From: Ornithinimicrobium flavum
Lineage (GTDB): Bacteria; Actinomycetota; Actinomycetes; Actinomycetales; Dermatophilaceae
Direction of reading: 5' to 3'
Assembly (NCBI RefSeq): GCF_004526345.1
Contig: NZ_CP038213.1
Span: 1,116,001 to 1,180,000 of the forward strand
DNA length: 64,000 nt
Both the position numbers and the translations under genes were made by a program. Shown here in pieces: positions 9,091-17,404 of this stretch. The notes beneath the pieces are model-generated. The model was not told where the DNA came from. It was given only the letters and a program-made list of their open reading frames with translations, and ran no database searches. Positions within the stretch are counted from its first letter, which is position 1; each line of letters begins with the position of its first letter.

Positions 9091-12000
9091 ATGGAACTGG
9101 GGGTCTACGAGAAGCTGATCACGGCCCAACTGCGTGCCACGCTGCAGTCTTTGGAGACTGAGCATGAGGCGGCGGTCGTGCCCGACGCTGAGGCCGCAAC
9201 AGTCCTCAGCCGGCACGTTGGGGAGGTCCTCTCGCGCCGGCTCAGCGGGATCAGGACTGATGAGCAACGGTTGGCCCTGGTGAACAAAATCCTGCAGCAG
9301 GTGGAGCACGAAAGCGACGAGGTGCTACCGCCGACCTCGCAACTTGTGGCGGTTGTCAACGCGCAGGGGCCGGGGACGCCTAGCTCGATCAGGACACGTC
9401 CGGCGACGCCTCTCAGCGATGCGGCGCTACTGACCAATGCCAGAGGGGAACCCAACCTCGGGGCCGAGGTGAAGGCAGAGATGGCCTCGGCCGACGAGGT
9501 GGACCTCTTGCTGGCCTTCGTCAAGTGGCATGGCCTCCGACTGCTCACGCCAGAACTGAAGAGCCTGCGGGACCGCGGGGTTCCACTCCGCGTCATCACG
9601 ACGACGTACATGGGGGCCACCGAACGCAAGGCGCTCGACCGCCTGGTGGCCGAGTTCGGCGCGGAGGTCAGGATTCAGTACGACGCTCAGCGCACGCGGC
9701 TTCACGCGAAGGCGTGGATGTTCCGTCGGAAGACGGGTTATGACACGGCATACGTCGGCTCGTCCAACCTGTCACGTGCGGCCCTGCTTGATGGCGTGGA
9801 GTGGAACGTCCGTCTGTCGAGAGTCGCAACCCCCGCCCTCCTCGAGAAGTTCAAGGCGACGTTCGACACCTACTGGAATGACCGCACGTACGAGCTGTAC
9901 GACCCCGAACGTGACGGGGACCGTCTCGACGACGCGCTCGCCGAGGGCGCAGGTCGTAAGCAGCACTCCGGTGTCACGGTGACGCTGTCGGGACTAGAGG
10001 TCCGTCCGTTTCCCTACCAGCAGGAGATGCTCGAAGCCCTCGACGCCGAACGCAACGTTCACGACCGACACCGCAACCTTGTTGTGGCTGCAACTGGGAC
10101 AGGGAAGACGGTCGTCGCCGCCCTGGACTACCGCGGTCTCTGCGAGGCGGCCGGAGAGAGGCCCTCGCTGCTGTTCATCGCGCATCGACGCGAGATCCTC
10201 GAGCAGTCCCTGCGCACCTATCGTGAGGTCCTCGCAGATGGAGACTTCGGGGAGTTGTACGTCGGTGGATCGCGCCCAGAACGCTGGCGCCACGTCTTCG
10301 CCAGCGTGCAGTCGCTGACTGCATACGGGGTCTCCAACCTCCCCCGCGATGCTTACGACGTCGTCGTCATCGACGAGTTCCACCACGCCCAGGCAGCGAC
10401 CTACCGACGGATCTTGAACCACCTTCAGCCGCGAGAGCTCCTTGGCCTGACAGCCACGCCCGAGCGGACCGACGGGCTCGACGTCCGAGCCTTCTTTGAA
10501 GGTCGTACGGCCGTGGAGCTACGGCTGTGGGATGCCCTGGGCGCCGACCTCCTCTGTCCCTTCCACTACTTCGCCGTCGCGGACAACACGGATCTGCGCA
10601 ACGTGTCGTGGACGCGGGGGCGCTATGACGAGCACGAGCTCGAAAACGTCTACACCGGCAACAACGCTCGCGCTCAGATTGTCGTGCAGCAGCTACGCGA
10701 CAAGGTCCTTGACGTGGGTGCGATGCGCGGCCTGGGGTTCTGCGTCGGCGTGGAGCACGCCCGCTTCATGGCAGAGTCCTTCAACCGGGCGGGAATCCCC
10801 GCCAAGGCCGTGAGCGGCGACACCGCGCCAGCTGAGCGAGAGCAAGCGCTGCGAGACCTGCGGAGCAGGAAAGTCAACATCCTATTCGCGGCTGACCTCT
10901 ACAACGAGGGGCTCGATCTGCCCGACGTCGACACCGTCCTTTTCCTTCGGCCCACCGAGAGCGCGACGGTCTTCCTGCAGCAACTGGGCCGCGGTCTGCG
11001 CCGGACTCAGGACAAGGCAGTGCTCACCGTCCTGGACTTCGTCGGATACCACCGCAGGGAGTTCAGGTTCGAGCCAAAGCTGCGAGCGCTCACCGGAAGC
11101 ACCCGACGCGGACTCGTCCACGACATCGAGAAGGGCTTCCCCTTCCTGCCAGCCGGGTGCCAGATCGTCATGGATAGGCAGTCGCAGGCGATCGTGCTGG
11201 AGAACATCCGCACGCAGCTCTCCAACCGGTGGAGTCAGATCGTGGCGGAGCTGCGGTCCTACGGAGACCATGAGCTGGGGTCCTTCTTGGAGGAGTCAGG
11301 CGTCGAGCTCTCAGACATCCTGCGCCGCGGTGCCCACTCCTGGACCAAGCTTCGCCGCGACGCTGGGATGCCAAACCGCGGCGGTTCACCTCTAGAGGAC
11401 AAGCTGCTCAAGCGGATTCGGGCTTTCGCTCACGTCGACGACAAGGACCGAGCCGAGTCCTACCGTCGGCTGCTCTCAGACGACGCTCCGCCCTTCCACG
11501 AGTTGTCCCCGGCGGAGCAGAGGATGGCACGCATGCTCTTCTTCTCGGTGTGGCCAGACGGGGGCGGTCATGCCTCCTACGCCGCCGGGATGGACGCGCT
11601 TCGAGCGGAGGAGGCGACAAGGGATGAGTTGCGCAGTGTCGTCGACCTGTCCTTCGATGCGGCCCGTCACCGGACCCCGGCGCTTGCAGGTGCTCTGAGC
11701 GGTATCCCATTGCGTGTGCACGCGAGGTATCAGCGCGAGGAGGTACTGGCGGCGCTGGGCTACGCCTCTTTGGAGAGGAAGCCGAACTCTTTCCGTGAGG
11801 GAGTGCTGTATGCCGCCGACGCGAACGTCGACGCCTTCTTCGTGACGCTCAAGAAGTCGGAGGCTGACTATTCGCCGACGACGATGTACCGCGACTACCC
11901 GATCAGTCCCACTCTGTTCCACTGGGAGTCGCAGTCCACCACCTCGGTCGACTCGAAGACCGGCCGGCGTTACATCGAGGGCGCCAGCAACGTCCTCATC

Positions 12001-12168
12001 TTTGCCCGCGAGGAGCAGAAGGACGAGTTTGGGACCAGCCCGTACCTGTTCCTCGGCCCAGCGCACTACCGCAGCCACACCGGCGATCGGCCCATTGCGA
12101 TCACCTGGGAGCTCGAGCACCCGCTGCCAGCTGACTTCTTCGCCGCCGCAACCGTCGTCGCCGGCTGA
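9091..12168 (+). CDS. PLD-type nuclease / SF2 helicase / DUF3427 protein
   Basis: About 1025 residues. Domain order: helical N-terminus; phospholipase-D-like HKD domain (HAKAWMF near residue 205 and YVGSSNLS near 222); SF2 helicase core with Walker A AATGTGKT (about 333), Walker B IDEFHHA (about 427), motif III GLTATPERTDG, and motif VI QLGRGLRR (about 630); then a C-terminal DUF3427 region. PLD-helicase-DUF3427 fusions are common in bacterial accessory islands and are thought to act on foreign DNA. Here one catalytic HKD half is visible. ATG 9091 is preferred; an in-frame GTG at 9085 is possible. No strong ribosome site is seen. It ends 20 bp before the convergent hydrolase gene, which marks the island edge. 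Confidence 0.85.
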   Translation: MELGVYEKLITAQLRATLQSLETEHEAAVVPDAEAATVLSRHVGEVLSRRLSGIRTDEQRLALVNKILQQVEHESDEVLPPTSQLVAVVNAQGPGTPSSIRTRPATPLSDAALLTNARGEPNLGAEVKAEMASADEVDLLLAFVKWHGLRLLTPELKSLRDRGVPLRVITTTYMGATERKALDRLVAEFGAEVRIQYDAQRTRLHAKAWMFRRKTGYDTAYVGSSNLSRAALLDGVEWNVRLSRVATPALLEKFKATFDTYWNDRTYELYDPERDGDRLDDALAEGAGRKQHSGVTVTLSGLEVRPFPYQQEMLEALDAERNVHDRHRNLVVAATGTGKTVVAALDYRGLCEAAGERPSLLFIAHRREILEQSLRTYREVLADGDFGELYVGGSRPERWRHVFASVQSLTAYGVSNLPRDAYDVVVIDEFHHAQAATYRRILNHLQPRELLGLTATPERTDGLDVRAFFEGRTAVELRLWDALGADLLCPFHYFAVADNTDLRNVSWTRGRYDEHELENVYTGNNARAQIVVQQLRDKVLDVGAMRGLGFCVGVEHARFMAESFNRAGIPAKAVSGDTAPAEREQALRDLRSRKVNILFAADLYNEGLDLPDVDTVLFLRPTESATVFLQQLGRGLRRTQDKAVLTVLDFVGYHRREFRFEPKLRALTGSTRRGLVHDIEKGFPFLPAGCQIVMDRQSQAIVLENIRTQLSNRWSQIVAELRSYGDHELGSFLEESGVELSDILRRGAHSWTKLRRDAGMPNRGGSPLEDKLLKRIRAFAHVDDKDRAESYRRLLSDDAPPFHELSPAEQRMARMLFFSVWPDGGGHASYAAGMDALRAEEATRDELRSVVDLSFDAARHRTPALAGALSGIPLRVHARYQREEVLAALGYASLERKPNSFREGVLYAADANVDAFFVTLKKSEADYSPTTMYRDYPISPTLFHWESQSTTSVDSKTGRRYIEGASNVLIFAREEQKDEFGTSPYLFLGPAHYRSHTGDRPIAITWELEHPLPADFFAAATVVAG

Positions 12169-12188
12169 CGCGGCCGCGGGCGCCCAAG

Positions 12189-13250
12189 CTACGACCGCAC
12201 GGCATACCTCTCCAGCCACCCCGCCAACCACGCCGTCCCGTCCGGCTCCCGCCCGAGCGGCGTCAGCATGACCGTCATCGCCAGGTCGGTGCCAAGGGCG
12301 TCGCACGCCCAGGCGAGCTCGCCGCGGGGGGCGCCGAGGGCGAGCAGGGGCGTGCTGCCGTTGAGGGCGCCGAGCAGGCCACCGGTCACGGCGGAGGTCG
12401 CGGTCCTGTCCGGCGCGAAGGACGCCAGCGCCATGGCGAGGGGGAACTCCTCCGGCGCGGGGTGGGAGAGCACGGTGTAGACCGCGGCGGCCAGCACGGA
12501 CAGCGCCGTCCGGTCGGGTGCGAGCTCGGCCACCCGGTCGGGGTTGTGCGGGTCGGTCGTGGCGGCCAGCACCGCCGCACCGAGGCGGGCGGCGACGACG
12601 CCTGCGCCCTCGGCCTCCAACCGTTCGACCTCCTCCAGCCACGCGGTGTCCAGACCTCCCGGGTTCCTCAGGGCCGCCGCGCCCAGGCGGGCGCCGGCCG
12701 CGACGAGCGGGCCGATGAGCTCGTGGGAGTGGGTGGCGCGGGCGGCCTCGACCGCCGGCCACACGCAGTCCGGCCCCTGCTGCGCCACGAGCGTGGCGAA
12801 GGGCAGGGTCCGCACCAGGGCATGCGGCCCCAGGCTTCTCGGGCCGACGGCCAGCACCTCCGGGCCGTGCCGCAGCACGCGGACGGTGGCGGGCGCGCTG
12901 CCCCGGCGCACGGCATACCCGGGCACGTGCGACAGCAGGCTCTGACTGGAGCCGCGCTCGGGGGCGACCCCGGGGATCCCCTGCCCGACCGCCCACCGCC
13001 TCAGCGCGGCCAGGCTCTCGTGGCCCCAGTCGTGGTCGAGCCGGCGACCGGCCCGCTCCATCGTGCGGATCATGCCCTCGACCGTCGCGAGGGCCAACTG
13101 TGTCGCGACGCCGGCCGGGCGCACCGCGGCCTGGCTCATCAGGTGGTCGGCGCCGTCCCCGAGGGCGATTCCGTGCAGGATCCCGCGGGAGAGCTCGATC
13201 AGCTTGGCCAACCGGGCGGCGGACTGGAGATCCATGGTGTCCTCGCTCAT
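12189..13250 (-). CDS. Degenerate ADP-ribosylglycohydrolase-like protein
   Basis: A 353-residue helical protein of the ADP-ribosylglycohydrolase (DraG/ARH) fold. The N-terminal RGILHGIALGDG and the late TGGLLGALNG segment are recognisable. However, the metal-binding WSDDT motif and the late DTD motif of active enzymes, both present in its neighbour, are missing here, so it is probably not a hydrolase. Its ATG overlaps the stop of the upstream gene by four bases (ATGA), so the two are translated together. It may be a regulatory or binding partner of the active paralog; that is inference. Confidence 0.75.
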   Translation of the reverse strand: MSEDTMDLQSAARLAKLIELSRGILHGIALGDGADHLMSQAAVRPAGVATQLALATVEGMIRTMERAGRRLDHDWGHESLAALRRWAVGQGIPGVAPERGSSQSLLSHVPGYAVRRGSAPATVRVLRHGPEVLAVGPRSLGPHALVRTLPFATLVAQQGPDCVWPAVEAARATHSHELIGPLVAAGARLGAAALRNPGGLDTAWLEEVERLEAEGAGVVAARLGAAVLAATTDPHNPDRVAELAPDRTALSVLAAAVYTVLSHPAPEEFPLAMALASFAPDRTATSAVTGGLLGALNGSTPLLALGAPRGELAWACDALGTDLAMTVMLTPLGREPDGTAWLAGWLERYAVRS

Positions 13251-14698
13251 CGCTGGGCCTCCGTCCAGAGCAGGCCGTCGATGTCGCGGCCGAGGGTGGT
13301 GGAGATCGCGGCGGCCGCGGCCGGGGCGTCGGCGCCGAGCAGCACCGAGTAGCGCAGGGCCACCGACGGGGTCCGGTGGTGCGCCGCCACGCAGTGCAGC
13401 AGCACCCGCCGCCCCTCCTCGCGCAGCTCCCTCACCGCCCGGGCCGCGTCGTCGAGCGCCCACCGCAGGTGCTGGTGGCTGCCGGGGTCGTCGTCGTCCA
13501 CGATCCACGCGAGCGCGTGGTCCTCCGGCCGCACCCGCCCGGGCGCGATCTCATCACGACCCAGGCGGCACAGGGACACAACCGCGTCGACGCCGAGCTC
13601 CTCGACGCGCCCCAGGTCGGCGGTCGTCCCCAGGAGCACGTCGGGGTCCACGGGGTGCGGCAGGGCGAGCGGGCGCTGCCCGGTGCCCAGGTATGCAGTG
13701 CTCGGCCAGCCGGCCGCGTCGTCCCGGCCACCCCGGGCCGTAAGGATCGCCAGCCGCACCAGGTCGGGCGCTCGCAGCCCCGGCCATCCGTGGAGCTGCC
13801 GGGTCCAGGTGAAGGGGAGGCCGGAGGCGCCGTACCGCGCACCGAGCAGCCCGCCGGCGATGGCCGCGACCGTGTCGGTGTCGTGGCCGATCGCGATGGC
13901 GGTGCGCAACGCCTCGCCGACGTGGTCGGGGCTGGGCTCGGCCGGCAGCGTGTGCCAGATCGAGGACCACGCGGCCTGCAGGGCGGTGACGGTGAACCCG
14001 TTGGGGGTGAAGTGCCCAGGCGGGAGGGTCTCCGCCTCGTCGAGCCAGGCGGCCCAGGTCGACCGTCGGTCGGCCGGCAGCAGGTCGAGCCCGCCGCGCA
14101 CGTCGAGGGCCCCGTCGAGGACGGCGCGGCGCACCGCCTCCGACCACAGGACGCAGGAGTCACCGGCCAGCGGGTCGGCGTGGGTGAGCTCGGCGACCGC
14201 ACGGGCCGCCGCGGCCGTGGCGTCCCGGTCCTGGAGCCGCGTGAGCCCCACGACCGCGGTGCGCATGAGGGCACCGTTGCCGGCGGTGCGGCCGGTCCGC
14301 TCGTGCAGGTCGCGGGACGCCGTCCGGAGCACGTCGTGGCGGGGGACGGCCGGGTCGGCCCGCCGGGCAGCACGCAGGACGGCGCTGGTCTGCATCCCGA
14401 TGTCGGCCGGGCCGTCGTCGAGCCACCGCTCGAAGGCGGCGGCCACCGCGATCAGGCCCAGGTCGCCCGTCAGGTCCGCGCCGGTGGCCGAGACCTCGGC
14501 GATCGCGATCGCCATCTGCGTGTCGTCGGACCACTCGCCGGGGGCGTAACCGCCCAGGCCGCCGCCGCTCATCCGCGGGCCGGCCGCCGGGTCGAGGGCT
14601 GCGGTGCCGAACTCGTACGGGACGCCCAGGGCGTCGCCGACGGCCTGGCCGAGGAGCACGCCGGCCGCGCGGTCGGACTGGACTGTCGTGAGTCTCAT
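13247..14698 (-). CDS. ADP-ribosylglycohydrolase fused to dual-specificity phosphatase
   Basis: A 483-residue fusion. Residues 1 to about 300 are an ADP-ribosylglycohydrolase: GDALGVPYEF, WSDDTQMAIA (magnesium ligands) and GHDTDTVAAIAGG are all intact, so it should remove ADP-ribose from proteins or small molecules. Residues about 330 to 480 are a tyrosine/dual-specificity phosphatase with the HC-x5-R signature HCVAAHHRT near residue 435. The start at ATG 14698 has GGAGG five bases upstream. The following degenerate paralog overlaps by four bases. A sigma-70-like promoter (TTGACA at 14758 to 14753, TCTACT at 14734 to 14729) overlaps the shared operator. Confidence 0.9.
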   Translation of the reverse strand: MRLTTVQSDRAAGVLLGQAVGDALGVPYEFGTAALDPAAGPRMSGGGLGGYAPGEWSDDTQMAIAIAEVSATGADLTGDLGLIAVAAAFERWLDDGPADIGMQTSAVLRAARRADPAVPRHDVLRTASRDLHERTGRTAGNGALMRTAVVGLTRLQDRDATAAAARAVAELTHADPLAGDSCVLWSEAVRRAVLDGALDVRGGLDLLPADRRSTWAAWLDEAETLPPGHFTPNGFTVTALQAAWSSIWHTLPAEPSPDHVGEALRTAIAIGHDTDTVAAIAGGLLGARYGASGLPFTWTRQLHGWPGLRAPDLVRLAILTARGGRDDAAGWPSTAYLGTGQRPLALPHPVDPDVLLGTTADLGRVEELGVDAVVSLCRLGRDEIAPGRVRPEDHALAWIVDDDDPGSHQHLRWALDDAARAVRELREEGRRVLLHCVAAHHRTPSVALRYSVLLGADAPAAAAAISTTLGRDIDGLLWTEAQR

Positions 14699-14716
14699 GG
14701 TGACCTCCTTCATTCG

Positions 14717-14729
14717 TGTCACCCTGACA
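14717..14729. promoter_or_regulatory. Dyad TGTCA-CCC-TGACA in the hydrolase leader
   Basis: A perfect 5-bp inverted repeat with a 3-bp spacer, located about where transcription of the hydrolase operon should begin. It shares TGTC/GACA half-sites with the larger element at 14747 to 14774, so it may be a second binding site for the same regulator. Confidence 0.45.
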
Positions 14730-14746
14730 GTAGAGCGCGCCACCGA

Positions 14747-14774
14747 CATACCTGTCAACTCGACACAAAACGGG
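14747..14774. promoter_or_regulatory. 28-bp operator-like element, copy 1
   Basis: The element begins CATACCTGTC and, after four variable bases, continues CGACAC. It contains the dyad TGTC-N5-GACA at 14753 to 14765. It matches the element in front of nrtR (15367 to 15394) at 23 of 28 bases. On the minus strand it covers the TTGACA -35 box of the hydrolase operon; on the plus strand it sits upstream of a TAGCGT -10 box (14779 to 14784) that is seven bases from the SOUL ATG. It is the likely control point for both directions. Confidence 0.6.
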
Positions 14775-14791
14775 GGCGTAGCGTGACCGGC

Positions 14792-15355
14792 ATGACGGAG
14801 AAGCAGGTCTACGAGCTGGTCCAGACCTATCGCGACTTCGAGCTGCGGCGCTACCCATCGCACGTCGTCGCCGAGGTGGTGGTCCGGGCGCCGTTCGCGG
14901 ACGCGGGCAACGCCGCCTTCCGCACCCTCGCCGGCTACATCGGCGGGCAGAACCGGTCGGCCGGCAAGATCGCCATGACCGCCCCGGTCGTGCAGCGGGA
15001 CGCCGAACCGATCGCCATGACCGCGCCCGTGCTGCAGACCCAGGGCGACGGCGAGGGTGAGTATGCCGTCTCCTTCGTGCTGCCCTCGACCTACACCCTG
15101 GAGACCGCGCCGGTCCCGACCAACCCCGCGGTGCGGCTGCACGAGCACCCGACCACGCTGGCCGCCGCCCGCCGCTACCGCGGCCGGTGGACCCAGGCGT
15201 CCTTCGAGCACCACCGGGCCCTGCTGGTCGACGCGGTCCGGGGCGCCGGGCTGACCCCGGTGGGTCCGCCGCGGTGGGCCCGCTTCGACCCGCCGATCGT
15301 CCCCGCGCCCCTGCGGCGCAACGAGGTCGTGCAGGACCTGGCGGAGGACGGGTAG
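14792..15355 (+). CDS. SOUL family heme-binding protein
   Basis: A 187-residue SOUL/HBP protein. The family hallmark is visible: YELRRYP-like start (FELRRYPSHVVAEV), AFRTLAGYIGGQN, and the doubled KIAMTAPV / PIAMTAPV motif. SOUL proteins bind heme or related tetrapyrroles; their bacterial role is unclear. The message appears leaderless, since the TAGCGT -10 box ends seven bases before ATG 14792; an in-frame GTG at 14783 is the alternative. It is divergent from the ADP-ribosylglycohydrolase pair and shares the operator region with it. Confidence 0.9.
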   Translation: MTEKQVYELVQTYRDFELRRYPSHVVAEVVVRAPFADAGNAAFRTLAGYIGGQNRSAGKIAMTAPVVQRDAEPIAMTAPVLQTQGDGEGEYAVSFVLPSTYTLETAPVPTNPAVRLHEHPTTLAAARRYRGRWTQASFEHHRALLVDAVRGAGLTPVGPPRWARFDPPIVPAPLRRNEVVQDLAEDG

Positions 15356-15366
15356 CCGGCCCGCCC

Positions 15367-15394
15367 CATACCTGTCCTCCCGACACGAAACCGG
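15367..15394 (+). promoter_or_regulatory. 28-bp operator-like element, copy 2, before nrtR
   Basis: Begins CATACCTGTC, then four variable bases and CGACAC, with TGTC-N5-GACA at 15373 to 15385. It is followed by TAGCCT (15396 to 15401), a -10 box placed six bases before the GTG at 15408, so the nrtR message is probably leaderless and the element overlaps the -35 zone. This is the expected layout for autoregulation. Confidence 0.6.
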
Positions 15395-15407
15395 TTAGCC
15401 TCCTGGG

Positions 15408-16098
15408 GTGCCGCACACCTCGGAGTACCCGCCGTTCTACGTCACCGTCGACCTCGTCATCCTCACCGTGCGCGAGGGGGCCCTCGGCGTCCTGCTCGTC
15501 GAGCGGGGGAGCGAGCCGTTCGCCGGTCGGTGGGCCCTGCCGGGCGGGTTCGTCCACCTCGACGAGGACCTGCCGGACGCGGCCTACCGCGAGCTGGAGG
15601 AGGAGACCGGGGTCGGTCGTAGCGCGGTCCACCTCGAGCAACTGGCGACCTACGGACGGCCCGACCGGGACCCGCGCCACCGGGTCGTGTCCACGGCATA
15701 CCTGGCCGTCGGCGCCGACCTGCCCGAGGTGCGCGGCGGGTCGGACGCCGCGGACGCCCGCTGGTGGCCGGTCGGCCAGGCGCTCGGCCTGGACCTGGCC
15801 TTCGACCACCGGGAGATCCTCGGCGACGGGGTGGAACGGGCCCGCGCCAAGCTGGAGTACAGCGACCTCGCGCTGAGGTTCGTCCCCTCCCGGTTCACGA
15901 TGCCCGAGCTGCAGGCGGTCTACGAGACGGTCTGGGGTATGCCGCTCGATCCGCGCAACTTCGCCCGGAAGGTCGTGCGGACCGAGGGCTTCGTGACGGA
16001 GACGAGGGGAGGAGCGACGCGGGGGCCGTGGGCGACCGGCGAAGCTGTATGCGGCCGCGGGTGCGACCGAGCTGCAGCCGCCGCTGCGGCGCGACTGA
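15408..16098 (+). pseudogene. NrtR-like Nudix transcriptional regulator, C-terminal frameshift
   Basis: About 230 residues. The N-terminal Nudix domain has the box RELEEETGV with preceding GGFVHLDEDLPDAA. It is followed by the winged-helix part typical of NrtR (FTMPELQAVYETVWG, DPRNFARKV). NrtR proteins sense ADP-ribose and repress NAD-metabolism genes. The frame shifts at about 16003 to 16008: the +1 frame continues GRGRPAKLYAAAGATELQPP and stops at TGA 16096, which is the normal NrtR tail. One inserted base explains it. GTG start and leaderless promoter. Its neighbours consume ADP-ribose, which supports the assignment. Confidence 0.8.
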
Positions 16099-16165
16099 AC
16101 GGGGTCGGTCCGGTGGCGTGCTGGACCAGGGATCAGCGCGATCGTGGTGCTGGCGCCGCACGCGG

Positions 16166-16600
16166 GTGAGTGCCACCCTGAGTCATGACCACCGACCGGA
16201 CCCGGCGTCCCCGCGAGCCGCGCGGATCGTCACCCTCTCGCTCGAGGGTCTGACGATGGTGGGGGCCGCGGCGGGGGTGCAGGGGTTCCTGGCCGGCGCG
16301 TTCGACCCGCTCGTGGACCAGCTGCACGAGGCGTGGCCGCTGGTGGACGGGCGGGTGCTGCCGGCCGTGGCGCTCGGGGGCCTGGTCGCGGTGCCCCAGG
16401 GCGTCGCCCTGTTCCTCGGCCTGAGGCGCCACCCCCGGGCCGCGGACGCCGGCCTGGTCGTCGGGGTCGGCCTGGCGGCCTGGGTGCTGCTGCAGCTGCC
16501 GCTCATCGGGTGGGGCTCGCCGGTCCAGTGGCTCTTTGCCGGGGTCGGGGTCGCCCAGGCGGTCGGGGCGGCGGTGTGGCGCGCTGCAGCCCGACGTTGA
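16166..16600 (+). CDS. Small integral membrane protein
   Basis: A protein of about 144 residues with four predicted membrane segments (LTMVGAAAGVQGFLAG, VALGGLVAVPQGVALFLGL, GLVVGVGLAAWVLLQLPL, WLFAGVGVAQAVGAAVW). I do not recognise a family. The start is uncertain: GTG 16166 keeps the whole frame, and ATG 16256 would begin inside the first membrane segment. No strong ribosome site is visible. Confidence 0.6.
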   Translation: MSATLSHDHRPDPASPRAARIVTLSLEGLTMVGAAAGVQGFLAGAFDPLVDQLHEAWPLVDGRVLPAVALGGLVAVPQGVALFLGLRRHPRAADAGLVVGVGLAAWVLLQLPLIGWGSPVQWLFAGVGVAQAVGAAVWRAAARR

Positions 16601-16659
16601 GCGGGATCGGGGCCCCTCCCGGTGCGATACTGGGCCGCCAGCCCTGAGGAAGAGACCCC

Positions 16660-17283
16660 ATGTTCGAGGCGCTCAACGCCTTCATCGAGACGCACGCCGA
16701 CTCGCCCTGGCTGCTGCCCGTCGTGCTGCTGGTGGCATCATCGACGGCATCCTCCCCCCGGCCCCGGCCGAGAGCACCCTCGTCGCCCTGGCGGCCGTCG
16801 CCGCGGCCGAGGGCGAGCCGAGCATCGTCGCCCTCATCGTGGTGGCCGCCCTCGGTGGGTTCCTGGGGACAACCTGACCTACACGATCGGCAGGTACACC
16901 GGCTGGGTCGTTTTCAGGGCAGCGAGCGCCCGCGGGTGCGGGCCTTCTTCCTGTGGGTCGCGCGGATGCTGCTGCGGCACGGGGCCATGATCATCATCGT
17001 CTGCCGCTTCATCCCCGGCGGCCGACAGATGGTCAACCTCACCGCAGGAGCCATGGAGTTCCCGCGGCGACGCTTCATGCTCTTCGACAGCATCGCGGTG
17101 ACCGCCTGGGCGGGCTACAACGTCGGCATCGGCGCGGTGGCCGGCGCCTGGCTGGAGGACCAGCCGCTCCTGGGGATGGTGGCCGCCCTCGTGCTCGCGC
17201 TCGCGCTGGGCTGGCTGGCCGAGCGTGCGGCCGCCCTCTGGCGGGCGCGGACCGAGAAGGAGATGGTGGCGGAGGCGACGTAA
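16660..17283 (+). pseudogene. DedA family membrane protein, three frameshifts
   Basis: The pieces from three frames join into a normal 208-residue DedA/SNARE-associated protein, a family linked to undecaprenyl-phosphate and phospholipid flipping. Start MFEALNAFIETHADSPWLL and the C-terminal half (CRFIPGGRQMVNLTAGAMEF, the DedA RF-x-PG-R signature) are in the same frame. The middle requires -1 shifts near 16733 (to GIIDGILPPAPAEST), 16866 (to DNLTYTIGRYTGW, a lost G in a G run) and 16908. The three lost bases cancel out, which is unusual for natural decay. ATG follows GAGGAAG. Confidence 0.85.
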
Positions 17284-17404
17284 CCGCCCGTATGCGCGAA
17301 GGGTGCTCCACTGAGCCTGGGGGCCAACAGCGTGTCTCGTGGTGCAGGTGAGACGCGTGTGACAGCCTCGGCATACCTGTCCCCCAGTCTGAAAGCTGGC
17401 CACC

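Noticed and set aside
11476..12996. Long minus-strand frame across the helicase end and first hydrolase
   Set aside because: Its sequence is low-complexity Arg/Pro/Gly typical of out-of-frame high-GC DNA and it overlaps two well-supported genes.
13100..15355. Very long open frame on the plus strand covering the ADP-ribosylglycohydrolase genes
   Set aside because: It is the antisense shadow of real minus-strand genes; only its last 187 codons (SOUL) carry family motifs.
17372..17399. Possible third copy of the 28-bp element upstream of the glycosyltransferase gene
   Set aside because: It shares CATACCTGTC and about 20 of 28 bases with the nrtR copy but lacks the GACA half of the dyad, and CATACC is common in this DNA, so I do not count it as an operator.
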